Positions 23,901 through 34,290 of a stretch of 64,000 nt of DNA are shown piece by piece. The first letter of the stretch is position 1, and each line of letters opens with the position of its first letter. Under the pieces are notes generated by a model. The model saw only the letters and a program-made list of their open reading frames with translations, ran no database searches and had not been told where the DNA came from. The stretch is taken from contig CM049311.1 in assembly GCA_026874595.1 (NCBI GenBank), positions 45,447,676 to 45,511,675 on the forward strand. The letters run 5' to 3'. The stretch is from Sipunculus nudus (Eukaryota; Annelida; Sipuncula; Golfingiida; Sipunculidae). The position numbers were made by a program, and so were the translations under genes.

Positions 23901-25256
23901 TGTGATTAGCTTGAGTGCTCTACTGGTTCTCAAACCTAGTATAATTGGGCCAGTTGTTTCAGTAACAAAGAAGGAACATGTGAATTTCAGGTTCCTGTAG
24001 CTGCATGGTATATATACTTTCCCCATGTTCTGTATTTGGGATCCACCATATGCTGAAAGAATGGTCTCTGATCTCTCTAACATGCCTGGTTTGAGTTTTC
24101 CCTCTAGGTCCAGGTGCTCAGGGTACAGCTTCTTGTAGTATGAAACTGGCATTATATTGCCCTCAGCGCCAGTATCCACTTTGCACTTAATATCAATTAT
24201 TTTGCGCCGAGTCAGTTTATGAACTTGCACTGTTGCATATATTTGTTCTCTCGTGTCAGTTGTATCTACTTTTGCTATGACTGACACAGAGTCAAGTGAC
24301 AAATGTTGAAACTCATTCTCCGGACCTTCACTATCAGTGTCCTGTGTTGTATCTTGTTGCTCTACAGTATGAACATCTCTCTGCCGCCAATTTTGTTGTG
24401 TATAATATGGGCGTCTTCCCCTATTCTGGGTATTTCTGTTGTAGTTGTTTCTGTAATATCCCTTTTGTTCATCGTTTCTTTCGCGGGAGAGGCTTCTAGG
24501 TCTCCTGTTTCTGTTTTGTCTGAATTGTTCATTTCTATCATTGTATTCACTGTACTGAGGGTATCTCCATGACCTCCTATGAGGTGACATGTGACGCCGG
24601 CGACCTCTGGCTCTACCTCTAGACACTTGATGCACACTGTTTGTGTTTGGTGTACTGCCATTATTTATAGTATTGTGCAGACTTTGCATCTGCTGACGTG
24701 TTGCTTCATGAGCACGGATTATGTTAATTGCTTCCTCAAGTTTGAGTTTTTCATCACGTCCTATCAATAATTTTTGCACCTCATTTGTGTTACAGCCCCA
24801 TATCAATTGGTCTAGTATTCTATCTTCTATTTCTGTCTGGTCCCGAAATTTGCATTTATTGGCAGTTGTTTTGAGCTCCTTCACAAATGCATCGACAGAC
24901 AGGGCTCCTTGTTTCATATTCATGAGCTGATACCGATAAAGTCGGTGTGTAGTAATAGGCTCAAAATGTTCCTGAAATTTCTTTAATACTTTATCTGGGT
25001 CCTGGGATTCTCGACTGTTCTCCCAGGTAAATGTTTGGTAGATATCATCTCCTTCATCACCTAACCATAATAATATGTATGTGACTCTGTCCTTTAAGTC
25101 TACAGTTTTGTAGTAACTGTTAAATAAATGTTCACAGCGGCGCTTGAACTTTACGAATGCTGCCGCCTTATCGGCGTTATCCCAGTCCATGTGGGCAGTC
25201 ATTATGTTTTGCTGTAAGCCGGGCATGGGCGATATAGGGTGCGCTGAACTTGCCAT
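20997..25256 (-). CDS. Gypsy1 gag-pol polyprotein (1419 aa)
   Basis: One uninterrupted frame. Residues about 20-190 are a gag capsid-type region. Residues 212-293 are rich in Arg, Asn and Tyr and contain no CCHC knuckle, unlike most Gypsy gags. The aspartic protease has DTG at 361-363. Reverse transcriptase has D651 and an ADD triad at 712-714, where most relatives have LDD. RNase H has D860, E895, D922 and D967. The integrase has a zinc domain (H1071, H1074, C1104, C1107) and a D,D35E core at D1135, D1188 and E1224. The protein would copy its RNA to DNA in cytoplasmic particles and integrate it. The start at 25256 is the first ATG, with an untranslated leader of about 435 bases after the LTR. 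A Mag-like lineage is possible but not tested. Confidence 0.95.
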   Translation of the reverse strand: MASSAHPISPMPGLQQNIMTAHMDWDNADKAAAFVKFKRRCEHLFNSYYKTVDLKDRVTYILLWLGDEGDDIYQTFTWENSRESQDPDKVLKKFQEHFEPITTHRLYRYQLMNMKQGALSVDAFVKELKTTANKCKFRDQTEIEDRILDQLIWGCNTNEVQKLLIGRDEKLKLEEAINIIRAHEATRQQMQSLHNTINNGSTPNTNSVHQVSRGRARGRRRHMSPHRRSWRYPQYSEYNDRNEQFRQNRNRRPRSLSRERNDEQKGYYRNNYNRNTQNRGRRPYYTQQNWRQRDVHTVEQQDTTQDTDSEGPENEFQHLSLDSVSVIAKVDTTDTREQIYATVQVHKLTRRKIIDIKCKVDTGAEGNIMPVSYYKKLYPEHLDLEGKLKPGMLERSETILSAYGGSQIQNMGKVYIPCSYRNLKFTCSFFVTETTGPIILGLRTSRALKLITLHCSVETKQKTTAVDTSESQRHLSVKQNTLSDQKQVRFSDSCESDSTEPSTSEKKTSTYVSSDTKLENRDSIENAKQLQEMYPECYGGITGGFKGEYHIHLDPTVEPKIHAPRRIPKELQEPLRRELDEMESKEIITKVTKPTEWVNSLVVREKQNGRLRVCLDPTDLNRAIKREHHPVRTMDEINHKFSGATVFSKLDARNGYWNVKLDEKSSYLTTFNSPFGRYRFLRMPFGLKMSQDIFQYLMDEVFQDCQGAVSIADDIVVYGRNEHEHDQNLHEVMERTRQAGIKLNAEKCSIKSNCVTFFGNLYSAEGIKPDPGKVESIQQIMSPKNKSELHTFLGMITYLGSFIQNLSKHTAPLRELLKQGVDFQWTASHEQSFQTLKQMVSKDTILSYYDRSQPVTLQVDASMKGLGAVLLQQDRPIAYASKALTPAESRYANIERELLAIVFGCTRFHTYLYGRNFSVESDHRPLEQIQKKNLVQAPPRLQRMILKLQPYDFSIHYKPGKQIVLADAMSRLNPVDQEEIPGMEMTLHEILDITPVKLAELQTAVARDQILQMLQQQIMEGWPSSIKKIPASLKPYWSVRDDLSIQDGIVMMGNRIIVPESLRANILSQLHASHLGMEKCKLLAKGTVYWPGIYKDIEQLVASCQTCQTYQNSQTKEPMIPSEIPPRPWHTIGSDLFMLDQSWFLLVSDYYSKFPFVRKLSNLTSKCVIEAFKSILSEHGIPVKLICDNGKQIDSHEFRSFASKYGFEVITSSPYYPRGHGLVERHVQTVKSVMTKCHADGYDTYLALLSLRATPLNSKTPSPAELLAGRIYKTIVPVKIPPPLGHESYYDQLKSKQQSSADYFNQHTQQRPDLMPNQPVQVQDPITKTWSPSRVVEAASTPRSYITEAEEGGRQLRRNRIHIRPFNDNTDNAISAPIPNERAENDASVNVPVAPRPVQGQVKTSRSGRMIKKPERLDL

Positions 25257-25680
25257 ATTAGGGTGTCACAGGATCACAACGCAGTTACACGTGTCCTAAT
25301 TGGCTCATCGCGAACCCGCTATAGAAGCTCGTCTCTGATTGGACAAAAGCCCTCACAGAAGTTTCAGAGTTATATCGTCCGATTTCAGGCTGATATAATC
25401 AGTAATTGCCTTTCCGTCAAACCACAATAAACTGTTCCATGCACTACGATTTATAGGGCAGTTTTCACTGATTTATATAAGTAATGTTCATATTGTGGGC
25501 TTGTACACACGAGAGGGTATTCGTGTCCGGAAAGTGCTTACCGCTTGACGAAACTGCTACGCCATGTTGCCTTGTTTAGGGCCGCTGCTCGCCTCCGGGG
25601 AGGCGGAAATCAAGCGTGGATTACGAGCGATATAATAGTCCTTCTGGCATAAAATTAGTCCCACTTGATAGCTGCAGACA
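25257..25680 (-). other. Gypsy1 5' untranslated leader
   Basis: About 420 bases, relatively CpG-rich, between the primer-binding site and the gag start. No open frame is of note. It would hold packaging signals. Confidence 0.7.
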
Positions 25681-25692
25681 CCGCTGCCACCA
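25681..25692 (-). promoter_or_regulatory. Gypsy1 primer-binding site
   Basis: On the minus strand TGGTGGCAGCGG begins immediately after the 5' LTR, matching the CCA-ended 3' terminus expected of a primer tRNA. I did not identify the tRNA. Confidence 0.75.
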
Positions 25693-25879
25693 TGTTCTGT
25701 TCTCCGGTGTCTGTCACTCACGATAAACCACATAAATCACAGGTTGAATTACAGTTTAATATTGACGTGAGCTAACTCGCTCCAACGCCATAACCGGAAG
25801 GGTCTACATTCAATAGAGAGGGGTGTCAGGGTGGTTCATTACACATGTTACACATAGGGGTAAACATGACGATACAACA
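25693..25879 (-). repeat. Gypsy1 5' LTR
   Basis: 187-bp partner of 20387-20573. It is followed on the plus strand by a run of C from 25880. Confidence 0.92.
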
Positions 25880-26655
25880 CCCCCCCCCCCTCTTGCAGCC
25901 ACAGGTGCCATTGACTGGTCTAAAAACCCATGCACTAGAACCTCACCCAGGTACCGGATCACAGCCTAACATCAAGAATGTCATCTCTGCTGCTGAAGGT
26001 ATCAAATTTTGCTAAGAACTCTCTCTTCAAACTTTAACTTGGCTGCAGTTTTCTCAGTGCTCTGCTTGTGAAGATCAAAGACTCTCACTGTATCTTTCAA
26101 CCACAAGGACACTGTTTACCAGTATATTGCTTTAAGTGATTTAAAGTTGCAAAAATGACATTTTTCGCTAAAATAAATGCTGTGATATCTCAACCTGAGA
26201 TCATCATTGTTCCTGACCAGCCACATCAAAAAAATCAATATCAGGACAATCCAGCTTCGGGCCTATGTCAACAATAATGCCACTGGCCATACCACGTGCA
26301 CTGTGTGTTATCTCACAACAAGTTCCTTGCTATGTTCCTGCAACTACTAGAAGCAGATTTGCCTTTCTACCGCTATCTTCTGCATCACCTTCCATACCAT
26401 GACTCCAGAAAGAAAAAAGAAGCCAAGTCAGCAGAGAAGACCACAGAAGACCCAAAGAAGACAAGATTCCTGAGGTAATGAAATATTGAAATATTTCTTT
26501 AAATATGTGTTAAGTCACATATACACCCTTTCTCACTCCATAACATATCCCTCCGAAAGGGTGTATATGTGACTTAACACATATTTAAAGGAATATTTCA
26601 ATATTTCATTAAATATGTGTTAAGTCACATATACACCCTTTCTCACTCCATAACA

Positions 26656-29600
26656 ATAGCAGGCAATAGAAATCCAGTGAAAACCCATGGCACTGAGAAT
26701 GATGAGAAAAGACTGTGAATTCCCGGTTGACATTGCAGATGAATTTCTGTGTGACCGAATAGTCTGCGGTATCCATGATGAAAATGTAAGAGACAGACTC
26801 TTACATATGGACAAGCTTTATCTAGAACAGGCCATCAATGCATGCAAAGTAGCCTAACTGAGGGGTAGACCAGCTACAGTTGCTAAGTAACCCAAATGCT
26901 GCCCAGGAAATGAACCCTGTTGACAAATCAAAGAGAGGCCATGATGGGGGTATTAAGCCCAAGTACCCTGAGTGCCCATGCTGCAAATATAATCATGATT
27001 TTGGTATATGTCCTGCCAAGGGAAAGACCTATAATAAGTGTGGCAAATTAAACAATTTTGCTGTGAAATGTAGATCCAGCATGCCAGGCCAGCCCAGCAG
27101 TGCACACAATGCTAATCGCGGATGTGGCAGAGCACAGACATATGGCTAGGGGCACAGTCATTGCCATGGGGGAGCAGTCAGAGCCCATGGAGCATTACAT
27201 TCTGTCCAGTCTCTGGTAGCGGACGAGCACGATGAGGCAGGTTTCAACCCTGCATTTGAGTTCTCAATAGTGACTGTCCAGACAGTTGAAAGAAGTGTTT
27301 GTGTTGTCAATCAAGACTGTGTAGGAAACTGCTTTATTGGTAATACACTGGTTAAGTTTAAACTGGATAGTGGGTTGCAGGTCGACATTATTCCTGAGGT
27401 GATGTTCAAAATGTTACCTGAAGAAGTTCAGGGTAAACTGAAACCTAGTGAACTTAGTTGAAATCTTACAGCAATCGTACCATGAAGCCAATAGGGCAAA
27501 TCTCATTGAAGGTAAAACTACGCACAGGTAAACCTAAAGAAATGGTGACCAGTCCAACCCCAGTAACCCTTCAGGGATTCAGCAGCAGCACAGTCCGAAT
27601 TCTAGGTAAAAGTAATTGTGAACTGCTAGGCATTTTGAAACGTGTCTATTATGTTGAAAATGAAAGTGACTGTGATGTAGGTGTAAACACCACCCTTACT
27701 GCTGTTGTGACAAATTGGAGCCTCACGTCATATCACCTCCATTGCTGCACTAACCCAGAAAAAAGCATTAGACCTATTAGCCAAAAAATCAGATTTTATT
27801 TGAGAGTCTAGGATGTTTGAAAACCAGGGAGTATGACATAGAACTAGATTCTAGTATACCACCTATGCCGTGCCCCCTTGTCAAATACTCTATTAGATAA
27901 GAGATAAAGTAAAGTAGGAAGTGGATAGAATGGTAGGTCTGGGTGTAATCGAGGCCATTACTGAGCCAACAGTGTGGGTCAGCCAAATACTACCACCTTG
28001 AAAAAATGGCAAAGTTAGAGTTTGCCTGGACCCGCGGGTGCTGAACAAAACAATACAATGTCAACACTTTCAAACAACAATCCTAGAAAATGTAGTCTCC
28101 AAAATGTCCAATGCCAGAATATTTTCGAAATTTGATGCCACATCTGGCCATTGGCAGCAAAAATTAACAGTAAAAAGTGAAAAACTCACTTGTTCTAACA
28201 CTCCCTGGGGCTGGTTCATATTTAAGAGAACATCGTTTGGCATCAGTTCGGCTGAAGAAAATTGGCTATGTGCCATGGTTGAGGAATTTGATACACACTG
28301 GATGGTCTAGTTATCTTTATGTATGACATGCTTCTCTCAGGCGATCTCCGATAAGCAGCATGATGACCAATAAGAAAGACTTCTTGACCGTGCCAGGGAA
28401 TATGGGCTGAAGTTTAATCACCCCAAGTGTGACATTATTAGGAATAGCGTCGTATACTCAGGTCACATCAGAGCACATCAGAGCACTGTAGGATATGCCC
28501 ACGCCCCACAACAGATCTGAACTAGAATCATTCTTAGGGATCATGGTTTATCTAGCAACAATTGTCCCCAATTTGTCCCATCTATCAGCGCCCCTCTGAT
28601 AATTGTTAGAAAAAGGTATTGCATGAACTGAAGAAAAGCGCCATGATAAAGCTTTCAATCAGTTGATAAAAGCTGCCTCAACTGCCCCAATTTTGCAGTA
28701 TTCAGGGGCGGATTTAATGGGGGGGGGGGCTCAAGGGGATGCACCACCCCTTTTTTGACCTAACCAAAAAAATCTGGGAAAAACCTCATAGTACACATCC
28801 GGCCAGAAACTTGCGGATTAACTGCACAAGACCCAGTGAACTTGTGTGGTCAGGCTGGCCGGATTTTAGGAAGGATGTGCCCAAAGAGACTCATTATAAG
28901 TTCCACTCTGAATTACAGAGTGTCAGGGTGTACTCTTTCGGGGATACCAAATAAGCATACCGAAAGCAATCAGACATGTTTTCGAAATCGAACAAAAGCC
29001 ACAAAGGCGTAGTGAAGTCAAAACAGAGAGCTTCTTCCATCGGTATTAATTCACAAATAGAAGAGATGGTATCAAAGTGCCCTACCTGCATACAGTTTAG
29101 AAATAAACGCCTCCCGGAGCCTATGATTGCCCAAGAGATAGTGGACACATGATGGTCCTAAATTGGCTTTGATTTGTTTGAAATTGGTCAACAAAACTAC
29201 CTTATACTTGTAGACTTTTATTCCAAATTTCAGTGAGTGGTCAGAATCCAGGTGAAAATGGCACATGCTATGATAACTGCATCGAAATCGTTATTTGCGC
29301 GATCCAGAATCCCAATTAGATACTGACTAAGGTCTGTGTTACAACTGTGAAGAATATCGTCGGTCGCCCAAGACGGGGTATTTAAACTGATCACAATAAG
29401 CCAAGGCTTTTCCCTGAAGTCAAATGGGCAAGTAGAAATTCTGTCAAACTGGAAAAGAAACTCATCAGGAAAGCCCACATGGAAGGCAAGGACACGTATA
29501 ATGGACTGCTGGAATTCTGAAACACGACTTAAAATGGCGCAGATCGGTATGCCCCAAGCCAAATGTTACAAAGTAGGCTACTTAGGTTGAACTCCAAACT

Positions 29601-29850
29601 GCAGACACATTACCAAGACCACACAAAGTCACACCATGATTGAAAACCTAAAATCCAGGGAAGACAAGCAAAAAAGTTATTATGACAGGAAAAGTGATAA
29701 TTTTTCCCAGCCAGTCCCGAGTGAATCTGTCAGATTCAGAAACAAGAATCAGTCGAATACGGAGTAGTTAAATAGGAACTGCCATAACCAAGCGGTGTGT
29801 TTTAACGCAACCGTTGACAAATGTTTCCTGCATTAGAAAATGCACCGGTA
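26656..29850 (+). pseudogene. Gypsy2 retrotransposon relic, gag to integrase
   Basis: Fragments in Gypsy order, in shifting frames with many stops. Gag C-terminus is near 26690-26860 (CEFPVDIADEFLCDRIVCGI). A zinc knuckle is at about 26985-27075 (CPAKGKTYNKCGKLNNFAVKC), protease DSG near 27370, RT near 28110-28260 (FSKFDATSGHW), and an integrase zinc motif plus core near 29070-29300 (KCPTCIQF, GFDLFEIG). The RNase H part is broken at 28703 by a CAGGGGCGGAT-type repeat and a G run. It is certainly dead. Together with 19382-19586 it makes one older element. Confidence 0.75.
28703..28760. repeat. CAGGGGCGGAT-type element end
   Basis: CAGGGGCGGATTTAATGGG followed by a G run, inserted in Gypsy2. 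CAGGGGCGGATCCAGG recurs at 30407 and a decayed form near 31635. These resemble hAT-type ends, but no inverted partners or 8-bp duplications were found. Confidence 0.3.
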
Positions 29851-30439
29851 GTAACCAGGAAGTATGAGGACTACCACTGTTCTGATACGTCTACTGGGAG
29901 TACTACTCAGGACTCCCATGTAGAGATTTGAGAAAAATCACGATTCGATAGGTGTAAACAAATGATTCTACAAGTACACTATTTCGGTCTGATTATTATG
30001 ACAAGGTCAAAATTAGGGAGGACGTAGTCACCAGGGGCGGTAGAATCTCAAAGGGCAGTAGCCAGATTGATGCCTAGAAAAAAAAACTGAAAAAGGATAG
30101 TACAGTTCCGTGTATGACCATACTCAGAAGTTAGCGATTACCCCGTTTATTCACGATTTATGGCAATGATCTGACTATTGCTTATTATCAGGAAAACACC
30201 CCAGTTGTTCGAAACATGTGCGTTTGCATTCCAGTAGGAAAGCGGCTTAACAAGAGAATGGCGAACAGAAGGACTGAGATCTGAGAAGCCCATGTTGGGT
30301 TGTAAAATAAGCCTGTAAACAGTTTCAGATGTTGTGGTTAGTATTATTTTCTATCCGAACTTGTTGAAAAATATATCCTTGGAAGGGAAATGATGAAAGC
30401 CTTTTACAGGGGCGGATCCAGGATTTTTGTAAAGGAGAA

Positions 30440-31130
30440 TGTTCAACCTAGGAAGTCTAATAAGAAACCTAACAAGTGCACCGCAGACGTGCATAATAAG
30501 CCCATCGTGTATCTGTAGACCTTTGACCTCATTAAATATGCATGAATCTGATGAGAATGTAATTCAGGTGAAAAACTCTAATGGTGATTCATGTATAATG
30601 AGTTTCATGTAAATCCATTGGATTTTTGTAAGTCACCAAGGTACCTCCAAAGTGCATTGACCTCTGACCTAATTAAATATGCGTGAATTTAGATGGGAAT
30701 GTGTATCAGGTGAGAAAGCCTATTGGTAATATGTAAAATGAGTTTCATGAAAGTCCATAGGATTTTTGGTAAGTCACCCATGTGCCTTCAAAGTTTGGTG
30801 ACCTCTGACCTAATTAAATATGCATAGATTTTGCTGAAATTCGAACTAACACGAGAAATTTTATGAATTAACATTTCGGATGAATTTTATAAAAATCCTT
30901 CACATTCTTCGTAAGTTATGATCGCGGCGACATCACAAAGTAGCCGAGTGACACGTGACCTTATTAAATAAGTGTTGACCTTGCCCATAATCGAATTAGG
31001 GCGAGATAATCTTTTGGTAAGTACTTATGGTGAGTTTCCAGAAAATCTATCAAGCTCCAGTCAGTTATCACGGCGACTCTAAACGTTAACGGATGGACAG
31101 TGGGTGTACCATAATACGGGCGTATATAAA
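30440..31130. repeat. Family H: about four diverged 130-155 bp units
   Basis: GACCT(T/C)TGACCT(C/A)ATTAAATATGC starts near 30519, 30658 and 30800, with a weaker unit near 30957. Units carry TGAGTTTCATG and ATTGGATTTTTGTAAGTCACC. A TGCAC...GTGCA hairpin precedes them (about 30480-30497) and ATACG-GG-CGTAT follows (near 31115). This suggests another hairpin-ended element with a tandem core. No genes are seen. Confidence 0.5.
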
Positions 31131-34100
31131 CAGCTCTCAAGATCCATAAAGGAAGGAGTCAAAGACAGAGATATTGGTTTTAAAATCCTGAAAAAGGGGT
31201 TGCTGCTTAAAAGGACGGGGCCCGGACACCTTGCATCCCCTCCCCCTAACCCCCATTGTATAATTTACCCTTTTGTTACGTTTTCATCAAAAATTTAGGT
31301 CGTGCAAATTTATTTTGCGGGAATCATATTTGGCACCTCTGAAATGAATGCTTGTTCCCAGACTGAAGTAGCCTTGTCAACACAGTCTTGACCTAGACTA
31401 TGAGCATTACCACGTCGTTCGAACTGTCTGCCGTGAATATCTGTGCTAATTATGTGGATACGATGGTATTATACATTTAATAAAGAACATTACAATGTTC
31501 TATTTTGTTTGAATTCTTTGGTTCGACTCCAGCTTTTGATACACACATCGTTACTTGATAAGAAAAGATTTGCCCTTGCTGTTCAACACATGGATCATAA
31601 CTGAAGCAATGTATCAAAAACCTACTGAGTAAAAGAAGCGGATCCGGGGGGGGGGGGGACTTTTTTCATCTGAGCAAGGCCTCTGTTCGGGTAAAGGCTC
31701 CGTGTCCATACTGTATGCAGAACTAGGGTGGCTAAACAGCCTCTTCACGTAACGCAGTATTTATGATAACTACCTGAATATGTTGCATGTTTGGCGTATT
31801 ATCTTGTCACTTTAGGCATGAAAGCACTAGCCTGTGTAGTGAGCCTCCCAGTCTCCCAGTGTATAGACTTAGACTACGTCTAGTTATGGCCATTCTGTTC
31901 CAAGTTTGCGCAGTGCCTGCAGATAAGTAATTGGTTCCCTCGTCCACAACGTTGTATGAATGTAACTTGTGCAAGGAATGTCAAGGCGATAACGAAACGT
32001 CTTATGACCTGTGATGGGTCAATCATACTATAAGATATATCTAACATTTCACTCACCCTTGCTACATTCTATTGGAGAAATGAAAGTACTAGCAAATTTA
32101 TTCTAATGGGCAGTCAAACAAAATACATATATGTTCAACTTTGAACTGAAATAAATTTTCTGAAAGTTCCATAATGATTACGCCTGGTAATGAGGCCCTT
32201 TGCCTTACTCCATTGAAAAAAGTGATTGAACTGTTGTACTGTTGCCGGTTTAAAATTTGAGATCATTCTACATAAAAGCGCCAAGAATTTCCCTTTTTAT
32301 AGTGGCCTAAACAGGGGTTTGAAATATGGCTAGTTTTCAAGTGATTACGGTTAGGGATTTGCAAACAGTCTGTATGCAAGGCCCAAACAGCGCCTAAGCA
32401 CGGCAGGTTACGAATAGGGATTAGGGGATCTGATGACACTGTTTTGCCAAGGCTACCGGGGATGCGGGGTTTACGCACAGGACAGCAAAGCGCATCAATT
32501 CGCGGTCATAACCGGGTTACATGTTTTTCCTTCTATGCCGGCACAACGGAATCAATTCGAACCTTACCGCCATTGCTTATACTGTCTTAATTTATTTTGT
32601 GGAAAATGTTGTGATTGTGACATTGTGGTATACAAGCGAGGAAAATAATTTTAGAAAGTCTGAAATTAACACGGGACAATAATTGAGGGTATGGTTATTT
32701 TAGCATAATGGTAAAGCCTTGGTTTCCTCACTTGTAAACACCTAACACCAATTGTGGATGTTGACGTTGACATGCACCGTTTGGAGTGATCTCCCTAAAA
32801 TTGTGCAGAAGACTTACGTTTTATTGAAATAAATGTCATTTTATGTGACCAAGGTGTCAGTGCTCTGTAATGAACAGTCTTTTACATGCTTATTCTTTGT
32901 GAGTGCCACCTCATGGATAACTGCTGAAAAATAATTGTTTTCCCAAAGTTGGCTATATGAGCTTGTCTTAACGTGCGGTGCCCATGAGCTTGCTTGTTAT
33001 TACTAATTAGTCACACATCACACTTCCTTGTGAACATGTGATGTTATACAGCACCAGGAACATTTGACTGATCTTGCCTAAATGTGCGTTGCCTGTGAAC
33101 ATGTTTGTTATAACTCGTCATATATTACACATCCCTGTGAAAAGACATCCCAGTGATGAGATGCAACACAGAATTTTATCTCACTGATGACACTGCATAT
33201 TTCGGTGCTGATGACCTTGTAACTAGGAATGTATATATATCTCTCAGATCATCGACTGCAAGATGACATCCCTAAATGATCAAACACTGTGAACTTGATC
33301 TTGATCTCAATGATTCTCAGTACTTGCATGTGCTGTACTTGATACATGTTTTGATCATACCTTGATACTTGAATGTTCTTGTTTTGTACATTGTGATGAC
33401 ATCCTTAGGATGATTAAAGACACGGTAAACTTGTTTTGATCCGGTTATGCGACTTGATGTCAACTGCAACATACTTGTGAACCTTTAACACCAAGATTAT
33501 GAATTGGATCACTGCACTGATTTAGACCTATAATATTTGGATGTTTTAAAACATGCTTCTTAGATTGTGAGATGAGAGCCTTCGGATGATATATTTTAAC
33601 TTAAATATTAGTCCTGAGACTGCATAGATACAGGAGTTGGGACCTATGACACATGAATATTACGTATATGATTAGTCCTTATTTGAAGGACATCCTTGTA
33701 ATGATACACAATGAATCAAACATTTGTCTTAGATCTCAGATGTGAAGCTGTGCAACTACACTTGTCAAGCACTGTGAAAACAGGATGATTTTACTTTTGA
33801 GACAACAAACAAAACTACTTGGTGGTCATTGTGATGTGATTTCTATGTGATGATCATGACACAAGATCATTGTGCCAACCTTGATGGTGAATCTGCATAG
33901 AAGTGCCAGTGAATCATATGTGACTATATAAAGGTCAGTTACAGACCTCTGACTTTTCACCAACTGCATCAGTATTTAACATGCTTCAGTGTGCATAAGT
34001 GAAAAAATGTTTGTGATCATAATGTCGATAAAACAAGAGAGCTATGAGAGAATATCAAAACAACAGCTGACTGAGGTGAACAGAAAGAAGCTGCACTGAG

Positions 34101-34290
34101 GTGCAGTGTATGGAAAATTAAGCATCCTTAGAAAAGGAAAGAGAATTGTGAGACCCAGTTTAAGACACTAGTAAAGGATGTTACAGAAATGACCCGGAGA
34201 GAGAGAGAGAGAGAGAGAGAGAGAACAGCTGACCGTTCTTCTTCAGTGAAACTTCAAATGGTGTGTGATGTCAGATATGCCATGGAGGAT
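31131..34290. other. No gene recognised; diverged repeats and a (GA)n run
   Basis: Between 32940 and 33130 two diverged units of roughly 110 bp share GTGCGGTGCC(C/T)..GAGC/AACATG phrases. The text to 34000 is rich in GATCTTG/ACTTG words. AATAAA occurs at about 31482. A (GA)n microsatellite lies at 34197-34225. The 5' LTR of the BEL relic may lie here, but I found no second copy to define it. Confidence 0.35.

Larger units (their letters stand above)
20387..25879 (-). mobile_element. Gypsy1: complete young Ty3/Gypsy LTR retrotransposon
   Basis: Two 187-bp LTRs flank a single 1419-codon gag-pol frame on the minus strand. The LTRs differ at one position (CCGAAAGGG versus CCGGAAGGG), so insertion is recent. 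A primer-binding-like TGGTGGCAGCGG directly follows the 5' LTR and a purine tract precedes the 3' LTR. The flanks are C runs, compatible with a CCCCC target duplication. All catalytic residues are present, so it may be active. No envelope gene or chromodomain is seen. It lies inside element X. Confidence 0.93.
19587..26655. mobile_element. Element X: 70-bp inverted ends, hosts Gypsy1
   Basis: The left 70 bases (19587-19656, starting TGTTATGGAGTGAG) are inverted at 26476-26545 with one mismatch. A further palindromic block at 26555-26655 repeats the end in both orientations. The flanks share a 4-bp ATAG duplication (19583-19586, 26656-26659), and Gypsy2 gag continues across it. The TG...CA ends and an AATAAA at 20159 recall an LTR, but the repeats are inverted, which suits a DNA transposon or foldback element. 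The interior, about 1.3 kb without Gypsy1, includes an open frame around 20297-20386 and a Lys-rich one near 26400-26478. Class is undetermined. Confidence 0.5.

Noticed and set aside
24362-24661. 99-codon minus-strand frame with CIKC-like cysteines, possible gag knuckle
   Set aside because: It lies in a different frame inside the intact Gypsy1 gag-pol frame, whose own reading is Arg-rich; the overlapping frame is a shadow.
31515-31530. GGTTCGACTCC as a tRNA T-arm
   Set aside because: The upstream sequence does not fold as a tRNA and lacks an A box.
32690-32750. Possible tRNA or tRNA-derived SINE (TAGCATAATGGT resembles an A box)
   Set aside because: There is no matching B box at the right distance and no cloverleaf.
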